Below, piece by piece: positions 20,876 through 34,780 of a DNA stretch of 64,000 nucleotides; positions within the stretch are counted from its first letter, which is position 1, and the number at the start of each line of letters is the position of its first letter. The position numbers and the translations under genes are program-made. The stretch comes from Acholoe squamosa. Lineage: Eukaryota; Annelida; Polychaeta; Phyllodocida; Polynoidae. The stretch lies in NCBI GenBank assembly GCA_949317995.1, contig OX439043.1:6874501-6938500 (forward strand). The letters are read 5' to 3'. The notes under the pieces were generated by a model, which searched no databases, was not told where the DNA came from, and saw only the letters and a program-made list of their open reading frames with translations.

Positions 20876-22928
20876 AATTTCTTATATATTCTTTGATTAA
20901 TACAGTAATATGTTACAATTTATGGAATAATAAAATGGTATATGATAATACAATACCCCCCCCATCCCCCTCCCCATGCACTCAATTTCAAATTATGATC
21001 TTGCATATTCTGAATATACCACCATGGATCAGCAGAAGGGTGATGCCACACAGTGTCATGGCACTGGACTAATAGGGCCAAGGACATTATGATTTTTCCC
21101 CGAACTTCCACCATAAAACTGTTATAGATCGGGTTCATCAATAAAGGCTTAAATTAAAGCTAAAGTCATTCCTGATTTTTTTAGCATTGTCAACAATGAT
21201 GGAGTCAGATCCGTGTTTGCACCAGTTGTCATACAAACCACCATATTGAATAAATTAAATGATACAGGCGCCCTTGACAGGTCACAAATGCGACCTTTGA
21301 TGCCTCTTTGACACAATAGGTTTCCATGGTGACTAAAAATCTTTTGCAACTTTTCCCCCCAAATCGTTACCTTTCTTCTGGTACTACATTTATCAATCTG
21401 CAATAAAATTAAGGTCCCCTGACACTCAATATACCAAGCAAAACGCTGTTTTTAGTTGGGACTATTTAGCTGTCATAGGTTTACTGGGGCGGAATACTAC
21501 AAGGTTTTCTGGGTCATCATCATACACGATTGTATTGATGTGATACTGCTGAGTTTGCTCACCAGTACTCTATCCCAGTTGGCGGGAGGAAAAGGCGTTG
21601 TTTTTTGTTGTGTTTTTTTTTTTATCAGGAAAAATATGTTACTTTATCATTTACAAATTCTGAGCTGAAAAATATCGTGTTTTGTAGAAAGTTATTTCTA
21701 GACTAAAAACATAAATTGGATATAAAAGAATCATAACCAGCTTTAAACAGTTGCTGTACATTTTTTACGAACGTTTTGGGACACTCTGAACACTTTTAAA
21801 CTTTCTCTCACAATAAAAATACATATTTTTCAAACTATTTTTAAACCCATAATCTTGAATATTAAGCATACAGAAGGTCAACAATAAAGGATTCTGGCTA
21901 TGCAATAAAACCCTATGGCATTTCTATTAGTGCAATATAGGGAAGCAGCTAATGCTTCAATAGCCATTTAGTACATTATAAGAATACATAAAGGACAATT
22001 CATTCTGTCTTTCTGTAATAATTCTAATTAAAAGTGTTAACTCTAGAAATATGTGACCTACCTCTCTGATAGCAGTCTGTGGACACATCTGGTGGTTAAC
22101 GTGAGTTAGATTATACTTTGTGTATTCACACTACTATGTCATATGGGGGCACACACAACCCCTACCAGCTGCCCACCCCCATCCCCACTGTCAATAGAAT
22201 TGCAGTCAATAGGAGACTAGTGATACATGATACTGCGGGACCAAATGTCTGGTTCGATGGTCGTTGGATTGCACTGTGTCTCTAGCCACTCCTTGAGGCT
22301 GTTTAGATATTTACTGGAACCATTAGGTTATTGTATAACCAAATTAAAAGTGCTTTATAGGTATATCATTCTGTTTCAAAAGGGGAATATATGTGAAAAG
22401 ATAATGCCTATCAACGAGCATACTACAGTATAGGATGGGTCACACCATATCATCCTATAACTAGTGCGGGCCAACCCCCACAACCCTTTTGCAGGAGTGC
22501 TTTTATGAGAACTGTCTATGCATGGTTTCTATGTGTGACCTATTTCATCAGTATGATAGATGAGCTGCATCAGCGCAAACTGAGATACAGGGGTCTGAAG
22601 AGAAAAACATCATTTCAATCAAAAATGGGTTGCTCAATTTTATTGCCAGTTTATAGCCAACCTAGCTTAATGTGTCATACAAACTAGGTGAATACTCATA
22701 GTTGCCCGATCATGTTACATTGTTTTACAAATGCTTGATGTTATTGAATTTAGTGTGTAAAATCATCATGTGACCAGCAGCGGCCTTCTAGTGTTAAATC
22801 TATGGACAGTTGTTATTTGTGTGAAATGAAAGATATTATATCAATAATATTTTGTTTTAAAACAGACAAAATAATTTCTAGTTCCAAGCCTGAATTTGTT
22901 GGTTAAACTGGTTGCCCTCTCTTTATAG
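20876..22928. other. Intergenic or intronic, no gene seen
   Basis: About 2 kb upstream of the duplicated sulfatase exon. I looked for sulfatase exons 1-4 on the plus strand (MADDL, CTPSR, PYGLGL, WHLGF) and found none. GGATGGGTCACA near 22434 matches the MITE terminus at 1731 in inverted form, so another MITE relic may end here. Confidence 0.5.
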
Positions 22929-23063
22929 TATCCAAATCCAATGTTGAATGGGTTTGATTTTCGTAATGACTTTGAGATAGACAAGTCAGTCATTGGAAAG
23001 TACTCGACTGAACTCTTCACATCACATGCCGAACGACTCATCACCGAAAATGATAAATCAAAT
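22929..23063 (+). pseudogene. Second sulfatase copy, exon 5
   Basis: 135 nt with acceptor TTTATAG and donor GTAAAC, the same length and phase as exon 5 of the minus-strand gene. It encodes [20 protein letters not shown] and then TELFTSHAERLI. The reading frame and splice sites are intact. No exons 1-4 are seen upstream, and the next exon is 30 kb away beyond inserted retrotransposons, so it is either a fragment or a gene with a hugely expanded intron; I favour a fragment. Confidence 0.75.
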
Positions 23064-23213
23064 GTAAACTCAGTGCTCATCTATTTCTGTCATGAACACA
23101 ATACATCAGCAACAAATGACAGCTCTTGCTCAGATCACCTTCCATAACTACTCCTTTATCTTCTTTTATAACAACAATCAAATGCAGTGTACATATTTCT
23201 GACTTGATACAGA

Positions 23214-23588
23214 TGTAGAGGTACGCATTGTTTAACCATAGAGTTGGGTACCGTCTGACGTGGCGGGTGAGTCGAGTCGTCGGACGTTCCTCAGGTTCCG
23301 GATAGGTGGCAGCACCGATCCGGGTCTGTGGGGACATCTGACGACGAACACCCGGGTCCTTATATAAAGCCCAGGGCTCAGCCGCTACGTCAGAGGCCCT
23401 TCTGGCCTCCGCAGAATGTAGATCACTATTAACCATTATTAGCTGCCTCTTCTATACTATCCGGCAGCCGTGAGTGTGCATTAAGTAATAAATCTAACCG
23501 TTGGCATACACTTGAAATACTGTCTTACTCTTTCTTTCCGAATCGTAAGACCCGAACCCCCAGGTCCATAAGGCCACAACCCCTTACA
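23214..23588 (+). repeat. Element 1 5' LTR
   Basis: 375 bp, TGTAGAGG to CCCTTACA. TATATAAAG near 23361 is a TATA box and AATAAA near 23488 a polyadenylation signal. It differs from the 3' LTR at one position I can find: A at 23568 against G at 52151, a CpG-to-CpA change. Confidence 0.95.
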
Positions 23589-23602
23589 CTGGTGCCGGGA
23601 CC
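23589..23602 (+). promoter_or_regulatory. Element 1 primer-binding site
   Basis: CTGGTGCCGGGACC directly after the LTR, containing TGG complementary to a tRNA CCA end. Element 2 has CTGGTGCCGTGACC at the same place. I cannot name the tRNA. Confidence 0.7.
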
Positions 23603-23613
23603 AGTTAATTCTG

Positions 23614-26520
23614 GTGTATAGCCCGGACGTTATAACGTCAGAACGGCTAGTACATGGGTTAGATAGCCTCGCGGAAGCTAACCCAGCAGGGCAATTAATT
23701 GCCCAGGAGAATGGAAATGGATCATTAGTGCTCCAAACCCATTCGAACTCCCAAGATGCGGAATCTGCATCTTGGAGAGATCCCGGTCCCCACTATAATG
23801 ATAGTGAGGAAAATCTACCAGACTCTGTATGACGCGAACAGTCTATACAGAGACAGGGTAACTTAATAGGCCAACAATCACTTGTTGACGAGCTAACTAA
23901 TTCGATGTTCGAAGTTGGTGGTAGTACTAATCCAGAACATCCGGCACCAATGCCAAAAAGGGTAACATTCGGAGAACTACCTTATAGATTACCCAGACCC
24001 GGACTACCAATATTAGATTACAGCGCTATAGATGGTGACTTAACCTATGCGGTACCGGAAGGTGAGGAATTTAAACGACCGGATGTCCTGTTGTTAAATG
24101 AAACTTATGTAACTTTGAACGAGAATCTAAATACCTTGGTCAAAGCTAAAGATGAAGTATTCCATGAAAAACTTCAGCTGGAAGAAGACCTGACTGGCAT
24201 GCGAAATGAATTCGAAGCCAGAAGGAGTGAGTACATGAAGGAACTCGAAAATGAAGAACTAAAACTTCAGGAGATGAGAAAGTCATTCAATAAAGAATAT
24301 GACAACAGACACATTCGTATCCAAACATACATAGATACGAACGATCAATTAAGTCTCGATAAGGCAAAATTCGAATCCGAAATATGCCATTATCAGAGCG
24401 AGTTAGAGAAATTGAAAATTCAGTGTAGTAAACAAGCTGAAGACAATGAAACCATCCGGGTAGGCATTATAGCTTACAATAAACAACTGGAGGAAGATAG
24501 ACAGAAACTCACGAATGAGCTTCAGGAATTGCAAACTACTGCAATAACCTTAGACAAATATGTAGAAGCCGCTCATTTGACTATAGGTGATATAGATCCA
24601 GCTGTGGTGTCTACAATGTTAGGAAAAACATCCAAGGATGCAACTCCAACTAGATACAACCCATTCGTTGACGACGGGGCTGATAAGAATGTAGTATCCG
24701 GAATCTATAAGAAACCGGATAATACCGCAGGTAATGGAACCGCACCTACACCAGCAACTCCAGTGCTGGATACAATAGGTCCGGCACCACCAATACCAGA
24801 TTTGAGTCATAAAATCAAAGCGACTCACGATAGTGCTACTGGAGCTAACAATAATACACCCGTAGCACAACCAAGAGTACCGGGACCACCGAGACATATG
24901 TTAACACCACCTTCATATTTCTCTCAACCCGGCCACAGTACACCAGCAGGTCCAAGATTACCGAACCCACCTCCGGGTCAAGGTAATGGCCCTAATGATG
25001 GACGTTTTCCAAGACCAAACCCGCCACAAAACAATGTTAATGGCGGTACGTACCAACCAAGAACATCTTCCTATGGATATAGATATAATTATAATCCATC
25101 AGGAAGTAGTAATTACCACAATGGTAATAACTATAACCAGGGATGGAATCAAAATAATTCTTACCCTAGGTATGCGTCTTCTGGAACAGCAGGAAATGCC
25201 GGTTACAGTGGCGGATGCCCTAACGGTTCATCCGGACACTATCCTAACAACAGTCCACCAGGAGGGAACCCTCCAGGTGGCCCAGGAGGATCCGGATCCG
25301 GAGGATCAGGATCAGGAGGAGATGGCAGGAAGCCAAACAGAAGAACTTCCATGCCTGCAGGGATGCAAACCATCTTTGATAGAAGCCAATGTATCCAAAA
25401 CCTTGGCATTGACTGCTACCGAAAGGGAGCAGATGGCATGGAAGTCATGAACTGGAGCATGCGAGAAGCAGATAGACTACGCGGATGTAATAATCCGGCA
25501 CATAGACAGGCATGGATACCCCCTCCATATGATTCTAATGATCCATGGAAGGATAGGTACCAAGCTTTTGTCGACGAAGTCAATTGTAGTGGCTGGACAA
25601 AAGAAGAAGCTCTGCCGTATTTGATCTGTTGGTTGAATAAAGGTGGAAAAGTAGCCCTCAACCAATGGAGAGCAGCCTACGGATTATACGGCACCTATGA
25701 TCAATTGGTCGAATGTGCCGCATACCTATTTGGATCAATCGTTAGAGAAGATCCATGGGTAAGCTTCAAGAGAAGGACACAGAAACCTAAAGAATCTCAC
25801 AAGGTCTTTGGTTTGGAGCTACAGGACTTGCTATCAAAAGCGCGTCCGAATTGGGCTCATGACGATGACTGTTATCTACAAGAATTGTTTATACAATTCT
25901 ACAGTGGATTGCGGGATCCAGATCACAAACAAGTAGTTTGGGGTTCTTGGAAGGATGACACTTCCTTCAGTGACTTGTTCATATCAATTGATGGACATGA
26001 CATGAAGAAACAATTGGTAGGTCTAGGACCTAACCCGGTAAGAGCAGCTCCGTTTCAATACGAGAGTACACCTGCTCCGATATATGAAACTTCCCAATTA
26101 GCCCCGGTCGATTCGTATGAGGCTGATGAGGAGGATGAATATGTCTCCGATGAAAACGGAGAATATATTGGATCAGTCCAGGTAGCTGGAAAGTATTACC
26201 GACAGAAACGGTATAGAAAGGTACATTCGAGAGGGAGGGGAGGATCCATTGCTGGTAAAACAGCTTCCGGACCAACTCAATCTGGCAATGTAACCTCTAC
26301 GGCGAAGCCAACTGTGGCAGCCACTGTTGCTCCTACTAATGTGATGGAAACATTAATAGCCGGATTAACAGAAGCTCTAAAGAGACCGAGAGTTGATAAA
26401 TCTCAAAGGAGATGTTTCAGATGCCAGAAACTGGGGCACTATGCTCCCGAATGTATGGCTGAGAAACCTGTCCCTCGTAGACAGGAAGGTGTCTCTGGAA
26501 TAAGTACAGAGGAAAACTAA
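23614..26520 (+). pseudogene. Element 1 gag
   Basis: Main open part 23905-26520, 871 residues: a coiled coil (about 70-230), a Pro/Gly/Asn-rich middle, a capsid-like block (NPWK/DPWKDRYQAFV, ALPYLICWL, EDPWVSFKRRTQKPK) and a CCHC knuckle CFRCQKLGHYAPEC near the end. Alignment by eye with the gag of element 2 shows that the homologous N-terminus lies upstream in the same frame (from 23614) but is cut by a TGA at 23830-23832 and has no ATG, so translation could only start at Met 23905, losing nearly 100 residues. TGA probably arose from CGA. Confidence 0.85.
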
Positions 26521-29500
26521 GGAGGGGTCTCCCGACGGGCAAAGAAGGGGATCCCAGTGACAAATCTTGCCATGATATCACCATCCGTGATGATAGTTCG
26601 CATGTAGTAGCAAACTCGCCTAGCACCGAGGTGGTTGTAGACACCCGGAAGGTTAGGGAAGCTGATATAACAGGTGCCACGGGAGCACAGGGGAAACCCA
26701 ATATCAGTAACGAGGCAGGCGGCTATGAGCTAGCCAGGGTTGGTAGTGCCCACCTGCCCCCGGGTCATCCTTGTCTGGAATACCTGAAAGGATGTGGATC
26801 GACTCCTGGTGTGAACAATGACGTTCCGATCCTCATGGATATGCCCTCTGTTCTAAACGGAAGGCGGTGGTATGTTTGCCTCACTGTTAACGGAAGATCT
26901 GCCGAATTTCTTATGGATACGGGAGCTAGCCACTCCTGTATCTCCAAGAGGTTCTATGATCTTATACCGGATGAACATGATACTCTCAAATCGGGAGGAA
27001 GTGCTCAGACAGCCGATGGCAGTACCTTGCAGACGTATGGTAGAACTTGTGTGAAGCTACAGTTGGATGGAGTACATGACTATGTCATGAGCGCCACCGT
27101 TGCGGATATAGCAGATGAGGGGATACTCGGGTTGGATTTCGCATCCCTGTATGGAGTTGTGTTGGAACCCCAATCAGGAGTGTTGAGTGTGAAATACCCG
27201 TATCCTGTAAAGGTTAGGTGTGTACTGAGACAGGTGAGCAGTATGGCTAGTGTAGCACACACTGTGCGAATCCCTCCGGGAGTAGCCTGTGATGTGTTAG
27301 TAAGAAGTGATCCTGCAATGCGCAATAAGCCTGCAGTGATAGAACCGGATGTAGCTACTCTGTCAAGTATCGGATTAATATCTGCAGACACTATAGTAGC
27401 AAATGCGCCCTGGTCGGTAGTACCTGTCTCCAATACTGGAAACAGTACTATCTACTTGAAAAAGGGACAAGTTTTTGGAAACATGACCCTTTCGGAAACT
27501 GTAACGGATAGTAAGTTAAACTTACAAAAGGTAACAGGAAATGATGAGATTTCGGAAGACTTACTCAAGTTGTATGAAGAAACCTCATTAGAAGATCCGG
27601 AATACCGGAAAGAGTTTTATAATTTGCTCTGTCAGTATAGGACTGCCTTTGCCAAACCTGGTAAGAAACTAGGCACGGCAAATAAGGTAGTACATAAAAT
27701 AGATACTGGAGATGCCGAACCCTTTAAAATACCGTATAGGCGGTTACCTTTAGTGAAAAAGAGAGTAGCTGAAGAGGAAATAAACAAGATGTTGGAACAG
27801 GATGTAATAGTCCCTTCCAATAGTCCATGGAGTAGTCCTGTGTGTATGGTAGCAAAGAAAGACGGTACTATCCGCTTTTGCATAGACTACAGGAAGTTGA
27901 ATGGAGTAACGAAAAAGAATTCGTATCCATTACCGAGAATAGACAAAACCATTGACTCCTTAGGAGGAAACAGGTGGTTTTGTACCCTAGACTTGCAATC
28001 AGGTTACTGGCAAGTGGGAATGAATCCTTCAGATATGGAGAAAACTGCATTTTCGAGTCATATTGGGCTATTCCAATATAACGTAATGCCGTTTGGTTTG
28101 TGCAATGCACCAGCAACATTTGAAGCAATGATGGAAACAATCCTAAGTGATTTATTGTGGAAAAGATGTCTTGTATACCTTGACGATGTCATAGTCTTCG
28201 GAAAAACATTCAAAGAGTGTTCTAATAACCTAAAAATGGTACTAGAACGTATTATCTCTAACGGTCTCAAATTGAAACCTAAGAAATGCCGCATGTTTAG
28301 AAAGTCCATAAATTATTTGGGCCGCATCATTAGTGATTAGCTAAAAGACCTGTTCACGAGTACTCCGGTATTACAATATCCGAATGAAACGGATCATTTC
28401 ATACTGGATACTGATGCTAGTAATGATAGCATTGGTGCAGCTCTCTCGCAAGTCCAAAATGGGAGAGAGGTACCAATTGCCTTTGCCAGCAATACACTGA
28501 GCAAAACTCAGCGCAATTACTGCACAACCAAAAGAGAGTTGTTAGCAGTAGTCGTATATACCAAGAAGTTCAAACATTTTCTATGGGGAACGAACTTTAC
28601 ATTACGTACGGATCATTCTTCTTTAAGATGGCTACTGAACTTCCGAGATGCTGAAGGAATGTTAGGCCGATGGTTAGCCCATCTATCAGAATATGGGCTT
28701 GAGCATCACCAGATTCAGCATAGACCTGGAGTGAAGCATTTAAATGCTGATGCCTTGTCTCGAATACCAATCCGGAAATGTGATAATCCGGATTGTACTG
28801 ATTGTGGAGCTCATAGGGCAGTGTTAGCAGGGATTCGGAGACCATTCGAACCCCTAGTTGCCAGTATACTGGATTGGTCTATGGATCACATACGACGTTT
28901 CCAGGAAGCTGACTCGATAACTGCGCAGCTATTGCAATTAGTACCAAAGGGTATACGTCCAGTTAGACCCGAGGTCTCTCTGGAAAATCGAGAAATGAGA
29001 AGGTTTCTTGCTCAATGGACCGAGCTTGAAGTCCGGAAAGGCGTGTTATACCGTTGGAAGCCATGTAATAATGGTGAGAAAATCATGCAAGTGGTAATAC
29101 CACATGCCATGAGACATGACATTATGTACTTCTGTCATGGACATCGGACCAGTGGTCATTTCGGAAGGAAACGCTCGTTGGCACAACTTTCCAAAAAATA
29201 CTACTGGCCTGGCATGACCAGAGACTTGCAAAGATGGGTAATCACCTGTCCGGATTGTTGCAAAAACAAACCCGGACCCGGGATGGGCAAACTTCCCCTA
29301 TCCCAAGAACTTTTCGGAGTTAGATTCGCAAGAATCGGGGTAGATATCATTAGTGGATTGAATACAACCGCTAATGATAATACCTGTATGATGGTAGTGT
29401 GTGATTATTACACAAAATACACTAAAGTATTTCCACTACCGGACCACAAAGCAATTACTTGTGCCGAAGCCTTTGTAAAAGGCTGGGTACTAAGTTTCGG

Positions 29501-30491
29501 TGTACCATTAATGCTACACAGTGACCAAGGCAGAGAATTCGAATCAAATCTCTGGCAGGGTATGTGCGAATACTTAGCTATTTGTAAGACTAGAACCAAC
29601 CCGTATAGGCCACAAAGCGACGGATTGGTAGAAAGGTTCAATAGAACCCTTATCCAAGTTCTAAAGTCACTCGTCAATGAACATATGGACGACTGGGATG
29701 AGCAATGTCATTTTGTGACACATGCTTATAACAGTACGGTACATTCAAGTACAAATTGTACTCCGAACCTCTTAGTATTCGGAGAGGACCTGATAATGCC
29801 TGCCGACTTAGTATTTGGAGTCGTAGGGATGGACCCGGAACTACCTTGCCATGTAGTTTTTGTGGAATGTTTAAGAGACAGATTTAAAAAAGCATATGAG
29901 TCTGTCCGAATTGATTTGGAGAAAAGTGCCAAATGTCAGAAAGCTGGATATGATACCGATCTAAAGCATTGGAAATTCCAATCCGGAGACAGAGTTCTCA
30001 GATTACATGAACCACTTAGACACATAAAATTAGCGTCTAATTGGGATGGTCCCTTCACGGTAACACAAGTTATCAGTGACTGTACCGTAATTATTAAATC
30101 TGACCTTGGTCGACTTTATAAGTCAAATGTGGCTAGATTAAGGAAATGGTCTGGGAGGGAGACCTCCACAGAAATGTATGGTGAAGGTTCCGGAAAGATC
30201 CTGAACCAGAATCGCATAATAGACCAGGTAAAGAACACTACAGCGAAGCGAGGCCGTGGTAGGCCTAAAAAGTGTTCCGAATCAGTGGCACCCACGCCAA
30301 CACCGATTAAGCGTGGGGGAGTTAAAAAAGTCTCGGCAGGTGAAGACAAAAAGAAGAGGAAAGGTGTCTCGAAGGCTAAGAAACACCTAGAAAAGGCTCT
30401 TCAGACTGTCAGGTCCGATAAAGAACTATCCGAGAAGGGGAGATACGTTCGTCGCAGCCCTCGAATTGCCCAGAGGACTGCAGTGACCTAA
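26481..30491 (+). pseudogene. Element 1 pol with internal deletion
   Basis: The frame is -1 to gag and overlaps its last 40 bases; it has no ATG near its start, so it is made by recoding. Domains: protease (LMDTGASHSC), RT with YLDD near 28178-28189, RNase H (LDTDASNDSIGAALSQ), zinc domain and DDE integrase (HSDQG, LVERFN), GPF module, and an AT-hook tail KRGRGRPKK. At 28338-28340 a TAG sits exactly where about 75 codons of the RT connection, present in element 2, are missing; the frame is the same on both sides. So the deletion is a multiple of three but leaves a stop. Not functional. Confidence 0.92.
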
Positions 30492-30699
30492 CCTGTAAAC
30501 ACAACGGGTGTAATGTTTACATTTAGAGGAACGGATGACAACTGACCCGAAAGGCTTATTTGTCGCCGCCGCATGATGTACCAATGGGTAGTGGACGGAT
30601 AATCCGGTGGATTTGCTTAAGCTTTCCATAATCTCCACTTAAATCCCCAGACGAGTCATCGGCGTGAGCGATAATTACCTAAAAACAATCAGTTTGTTG

Positions 30700-30830
30700 A
30701 TGTTCCGCTTGTAGCACGTGCGTTTCCGCATGACGTCACAGTGTCCAGTCTCGGCTGACCTCTCGTGACCCCGCGAGCCGCGGGGAAATGACGTCACGAA
30801 CGCTGGCCTGTCGCCATATTGTTTTTCGGT
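30700..30830 (+). promoter_or_regulatory. Putative internal promoter before ORF3 (element 1)
   Basis: In the 508-bp pol-ORF3 spacer: CACGTG E-box at 30715, TGACGTCA CRE-like sites at 30731 and 30789, and CGCCATATTG, a YY1-like motif, at 30812. Locally GC- and CpG-rich. The E-box and the identical 10-mer recur before ORF3 of element 2. Promoter function is inference. Confidence 0.5.
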
Positions 30831-30999
30831 AACGTTCAAGACGGTCGAGCTCGCTCCCTTCTTGGATTTTACCGGCTAGCAACCTCCTCGCTGGTCCTCC
30901 AGAGTCTGTCTCCTGGTAGACAGACTCCATTTGTGTCGGCCCCGGCGCCGTAAAAGCCGGAAAAAGGAGTAGTTTACTCCCGTGGGTGATTCCCCAGTC

Positions 31000-33947
31000 A
31001 TGGCTGAGGAATCCGTAGCTGCAGCCAAGCTATCCGGTGACCCGGATAAGCTGACTCCGTCCGCAGAAGCTTTTCCGGAAGCTTTGTCACCTGTAACACA
31101 GGAAGAGAGCGAGATGATGGACGTGGAGGAACCCACGGACTGCTCGTTCGAGGAGAAGCTGGCTTCATTTTCACTAAATGAGCCAGAGAAAATGTTGTCT
31201 CCGCTCCCACCCGAGGGATCCGGAGGGGCTACGAGTGTTGAACCCGCAGCGCAGCGACTGGGTCCGAGACCGCACAGGTCGACGGGCCGAAGGACCAGTG
31301 GAAGCCAGCAGTGGCTGACCCGTTCCCAATAGAATATGACGGTCGCTACCTGTACGTCCACCCGGAACTACAGGCACAAGTGACCTATGCTGACGGTACA
31401 CCAGTTAGGTTGGACCCGAAGGTGAGGATAGCTGTCGAGGGCGTCATGGTTCCCGAACAGCTGGACAGGATGCCTCCCGAATGGCTCCGAGACTGGCCGT
31501 GGTTCCAACGGGGACTCATGGTGGACGCTGTTTTTCGCGAGACAGTGTACGAAGCCAACAGAGCTTTCCAGCTCAGAGCGTATCCGAAGCCGGATAAGAC
31601 TCTGTTGAACATCAAGGCGACGAATATTGATTGGGTAGGCTGCGTCTCGGAACCCGAGGGGCAGACTTACCCACGTCCTTGTGCCACCCGGCCCCAGTAC
31701 CGGACCGTCAAGGAGTTTCGGGAAGCCGCTGCCAACTTTGAACAGTGGGACGACGGTTATTACATAACCGAGCAGGAGCTAGTGGATGTTCAAAACAATT
31801 CACTAACCGGCATGAACCGAGGTGCAGCCCTTCGGACGGTTCTCGTCCGCCGAATGACTGCCGAACAGGAGGCCCAGGAAGAGGCTAAGAGGGCAGCGGA
31901 AGTACCCGCACCTCCTATCCCCGACCTGAAGCTTGCCACCCGAAGCACAGCCAGTTCTGCATCAGCCACCGGCAGTACTACCACCCCGGTAGAAGCCTCG
32001 ACCTCCAGCGCATCCGGAACCCAGGAACCGGAAGAAGACTGGAAGGTCAGCAAGAACAGGAGGTCCGCTGCTCGGAAGCTCAAGAATCTCCCGGATTCTG
32101 CTAGAGCCGAGCCGAAAGCCAGCACCTCAGCCACTGGTAGTACTGCCATGGAGGTTGAGTCGTCAGACGAGGAGTCGGTGCACGAATCCTCGGTTGAGTA
32201 TGATGAGAAGGCCACTCCATCAACTCAAACCGAGGCCGAGCGATGGGCTAACGCCAAATCCGGATTCAAAACCCGGATTCCGACGTGTTTCTCCGACTGC
32301 GCCTACGGAGTAAAGAAGGACGGCTCTACCCTATATGCCTGCCCGGACTCAGTCAATAAAAATAATGAGTCAGATGATGAAGATTGGATCCGTCTTTCGG
32401 ACGAAGATCCCAATCCGAGCAAAGCCTATCGAAAGATGTGGCTTATGCTAAACCACACCGAAGGGTATTACACTTATACCCAGAGGAGAAAGCTGCGTTG
32501 GGCTCTAGAGAAGTGGTACGGTGACGACCAAAAGTCCTGTCCCTTCTCTATCTGCCAGGATGCGAGTGATATCTCGGTCCGGACCCGGAGTACTCCAGCC
32601 CGGTTCCAAAGGCATCTGGTAGAGGCCCACTTCCACCATCACCCAGTTTACATTTGTGATCCGAGTTATGGTAAGAAGGGTAAGAAGTGTACTACGAAGG
32701 TTCAATATAGCCGACGTAGTGATCTGGCGAGACACCAGAAGAAATGCCACGCAGAAGGTTTGGATGGGGCTCGAAAGCGTATCATGGAGCTTCATCAGGA
32801 ACTCATGAAAGAGTTCGATAGTCTGAGCGAGGATGCTTGGTCTAAGATCCGACCAGGGGACCAAGTCCTCTGCGAGGTTCCGAAGACCAAGGATTCGAAA
32901 CTCCGCGCAAAGATTGTCCTGACTCCTGGAAAGGGTAAGCTGGACATGCACGAGTCTCTCTGGCAGAAATGCGAGGAATCCGGTAAGGAGGGAAAGAGAG
33001 CTCGTGAAAGGAGCAGAAGGGATCAGAACCGTGGTGGTAACGGTAATGGTCAGACCACCACTAAAGTCAGAGCAGACGACCGCTCCAGGTCTCCTCTGGC
33101 TCGGCACCCCCACGAGCAGGTTCAGGGCACTCCGGTGTTCAAGAAACCCGAACCTGCCGGATACGCTGGCGCAGTATCAAAGCCTGGGAAAGTTAACCCG
33201 CGTAACTTTCCGTCCTTGACCCAGGGACCTGGACCTGAGGGCCAGACCCTGGTCGTTGGAAAGGGGGGTCGACTTGTTCCCAAGAAGACCTCAGCACCTG
33301 CTGCCGCCGGATCCGCATCCGCTCCAGCCGCCCTCCCAACCAACTTCACCCAGGAGCAGTTAAGCCTTTACCTGCAAATGGGATTGAAGCAGAGCCAGCC
33401 TCCTACCTACTGTATGCCAACAGCAGGTGTGTCCGGGAGCCCCACACCCGGAAGTGGTCCTCAGGCCGCATCGACTCCCCCCAAGGCTGTCGCTGCACCT
33501 GCGAAACCAAAGGACGCCATTACCATTAAAATCGGTAATGCGGAAGTTTGGTTCGAGAAGTCTCGCCAGGGGGAAGCAGATGTCCAGAAGGCCATCTACA
33601 CCCACTGGGAGAAATGTGTCCGTGAGAAGGCAACAGAATTCCATCAGGGTCTTCTTAATGATACCCTGTTGTGTATGAAGGAGGTTGCGGATGCTGAAAG
33701 GCAGCGCCTCGAGACCCTCATTCGGGATGATGTAAAGTCCCAGGAGGAGGCTGCCGCAGCTGCCCAAGAAAAGGCAGCTATGGACGTACACGTCTTGGAG
33801 AAACGTGTAAAGAAGGAAATTACCCGGAATACCAACTTGAACACCAAGTTCATGAGGGTATTCGGAGTCGATCTCGACGAGTGGGACGGCACTCCCGAGT
33901 CGGCTCTAGCTCTTCTTAAGAAGAAGCATGCGAAGAAATCCGCCTAA
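31000..33947 (+). pseudogene. Element 1 ORF3, zinc-finger accessory protein (frameshifted)
   Basis: Starts MAEESV at 31000, matching MAEEAV of element 2. The first frame closes at 31332 and the rest is read in the -1 frame, open from 31242 to 33947, so a one-base shift lies between. The main part (about 890 residues) has a conserved N-terminal block (YDGR, WLRDWPWFQRGLMVDAVFRE), Ser/Ala-rich linkers, two zinc-binding units (CPFSIC with RHLVEAH, then YIC, KKC and RHQKKCH), an Arg-rich stretch, and a helical C-terminus ending VFGVDLDEWDGTPESAL. No signal peptide or membrane segment, so not an envelope. I recognise no family; nucleic-acid binding is inferred. Confidence 0.8.
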
Positions 33948-34780
33948 GCATGCTACGGGTTATTTTCTAAAGTTTTTTTCTCCCCACTAAAATAACCAGA
34001 TATAGTCTTTGCGGAACCCTACAGGTCTGCGAATGTCTTCTTCATTAGTATATGAACACCTGTTCTATGTGTTCCGGGTTCCTTTTATGACCAGCATATT
34101 GTATAATTCAGGCCGTATAATCCTTATTGTACCCTGAATAGTCTATTCGGATTCAGAACTTCACTTATAAACAATCCGATAGTAGACTTGCTGCTGTCAA
34201 ACGTATCCGGATGCCGGTTCCAGACTTCTGCTGCTATCTGTGCTAACCATTTACTAGGATGGACTTTACGATTTACCTCTACAATTCACCTATACTCCCG
34301 AATGGACTTATACTACATGTTACTACTACTTCCGGACCAGCCTATATTGGACTTTTTACTTACGTCAACAATACTTAAACGGATTACGATTCTACACTGT
34401 TGACAAAACCGGATCTGCACTTTACTTCTACTCTACACCATTCGGATATACTTATGAACTATAGCACTTCCAGAGGATTGTGGGTAGCTGCCCCAAATTC
34501 ATCTACCATGTTCACTCTAATAACTATAGACTTTAGCACGTCCATCCCGTGGTTAGCTGACCACACTTACCGTCTAGTATCCGGAAAACTACAGCAGAAG
34601 ACTCCAGCAGCATTTATCATTTTTTATATTGTACATAGTATCATATGTCTATTTTTCTAAAATGTTATTTGTATGTGCAGATCCACTACACTGGTCATAA
34701 CTTATTATATATTGTGATATGGGTATATATATATCTATTGGTACGGATCTCAAATTGCTGTTCATATTAATATTATAATA
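33948..34780. other. Element 1 3' region, first part
   Basis: AT-rich, after the ORF3 stop. Two short frames have no motif and are probably not coding. TATA-rich near 34720. Confidence 0.5.

Noticed and set aside
20876-22928. Exons 1-4 of the second sulfatase copy
   Set aside because: No MADDL, CTPSR, PYGLGL or WHLGF coding stretch found on the plus strand.
23077-23436. Minus-strand frame over the element 1 5' LTR, and its twin at 51777-52019
   Set aside because: LTR sequence read backwards; no gene-like features.
34188-34660. Two short frames after ORF3 of element 1
   Set aside because: Low-complexity composition, no counterpart in element 2.
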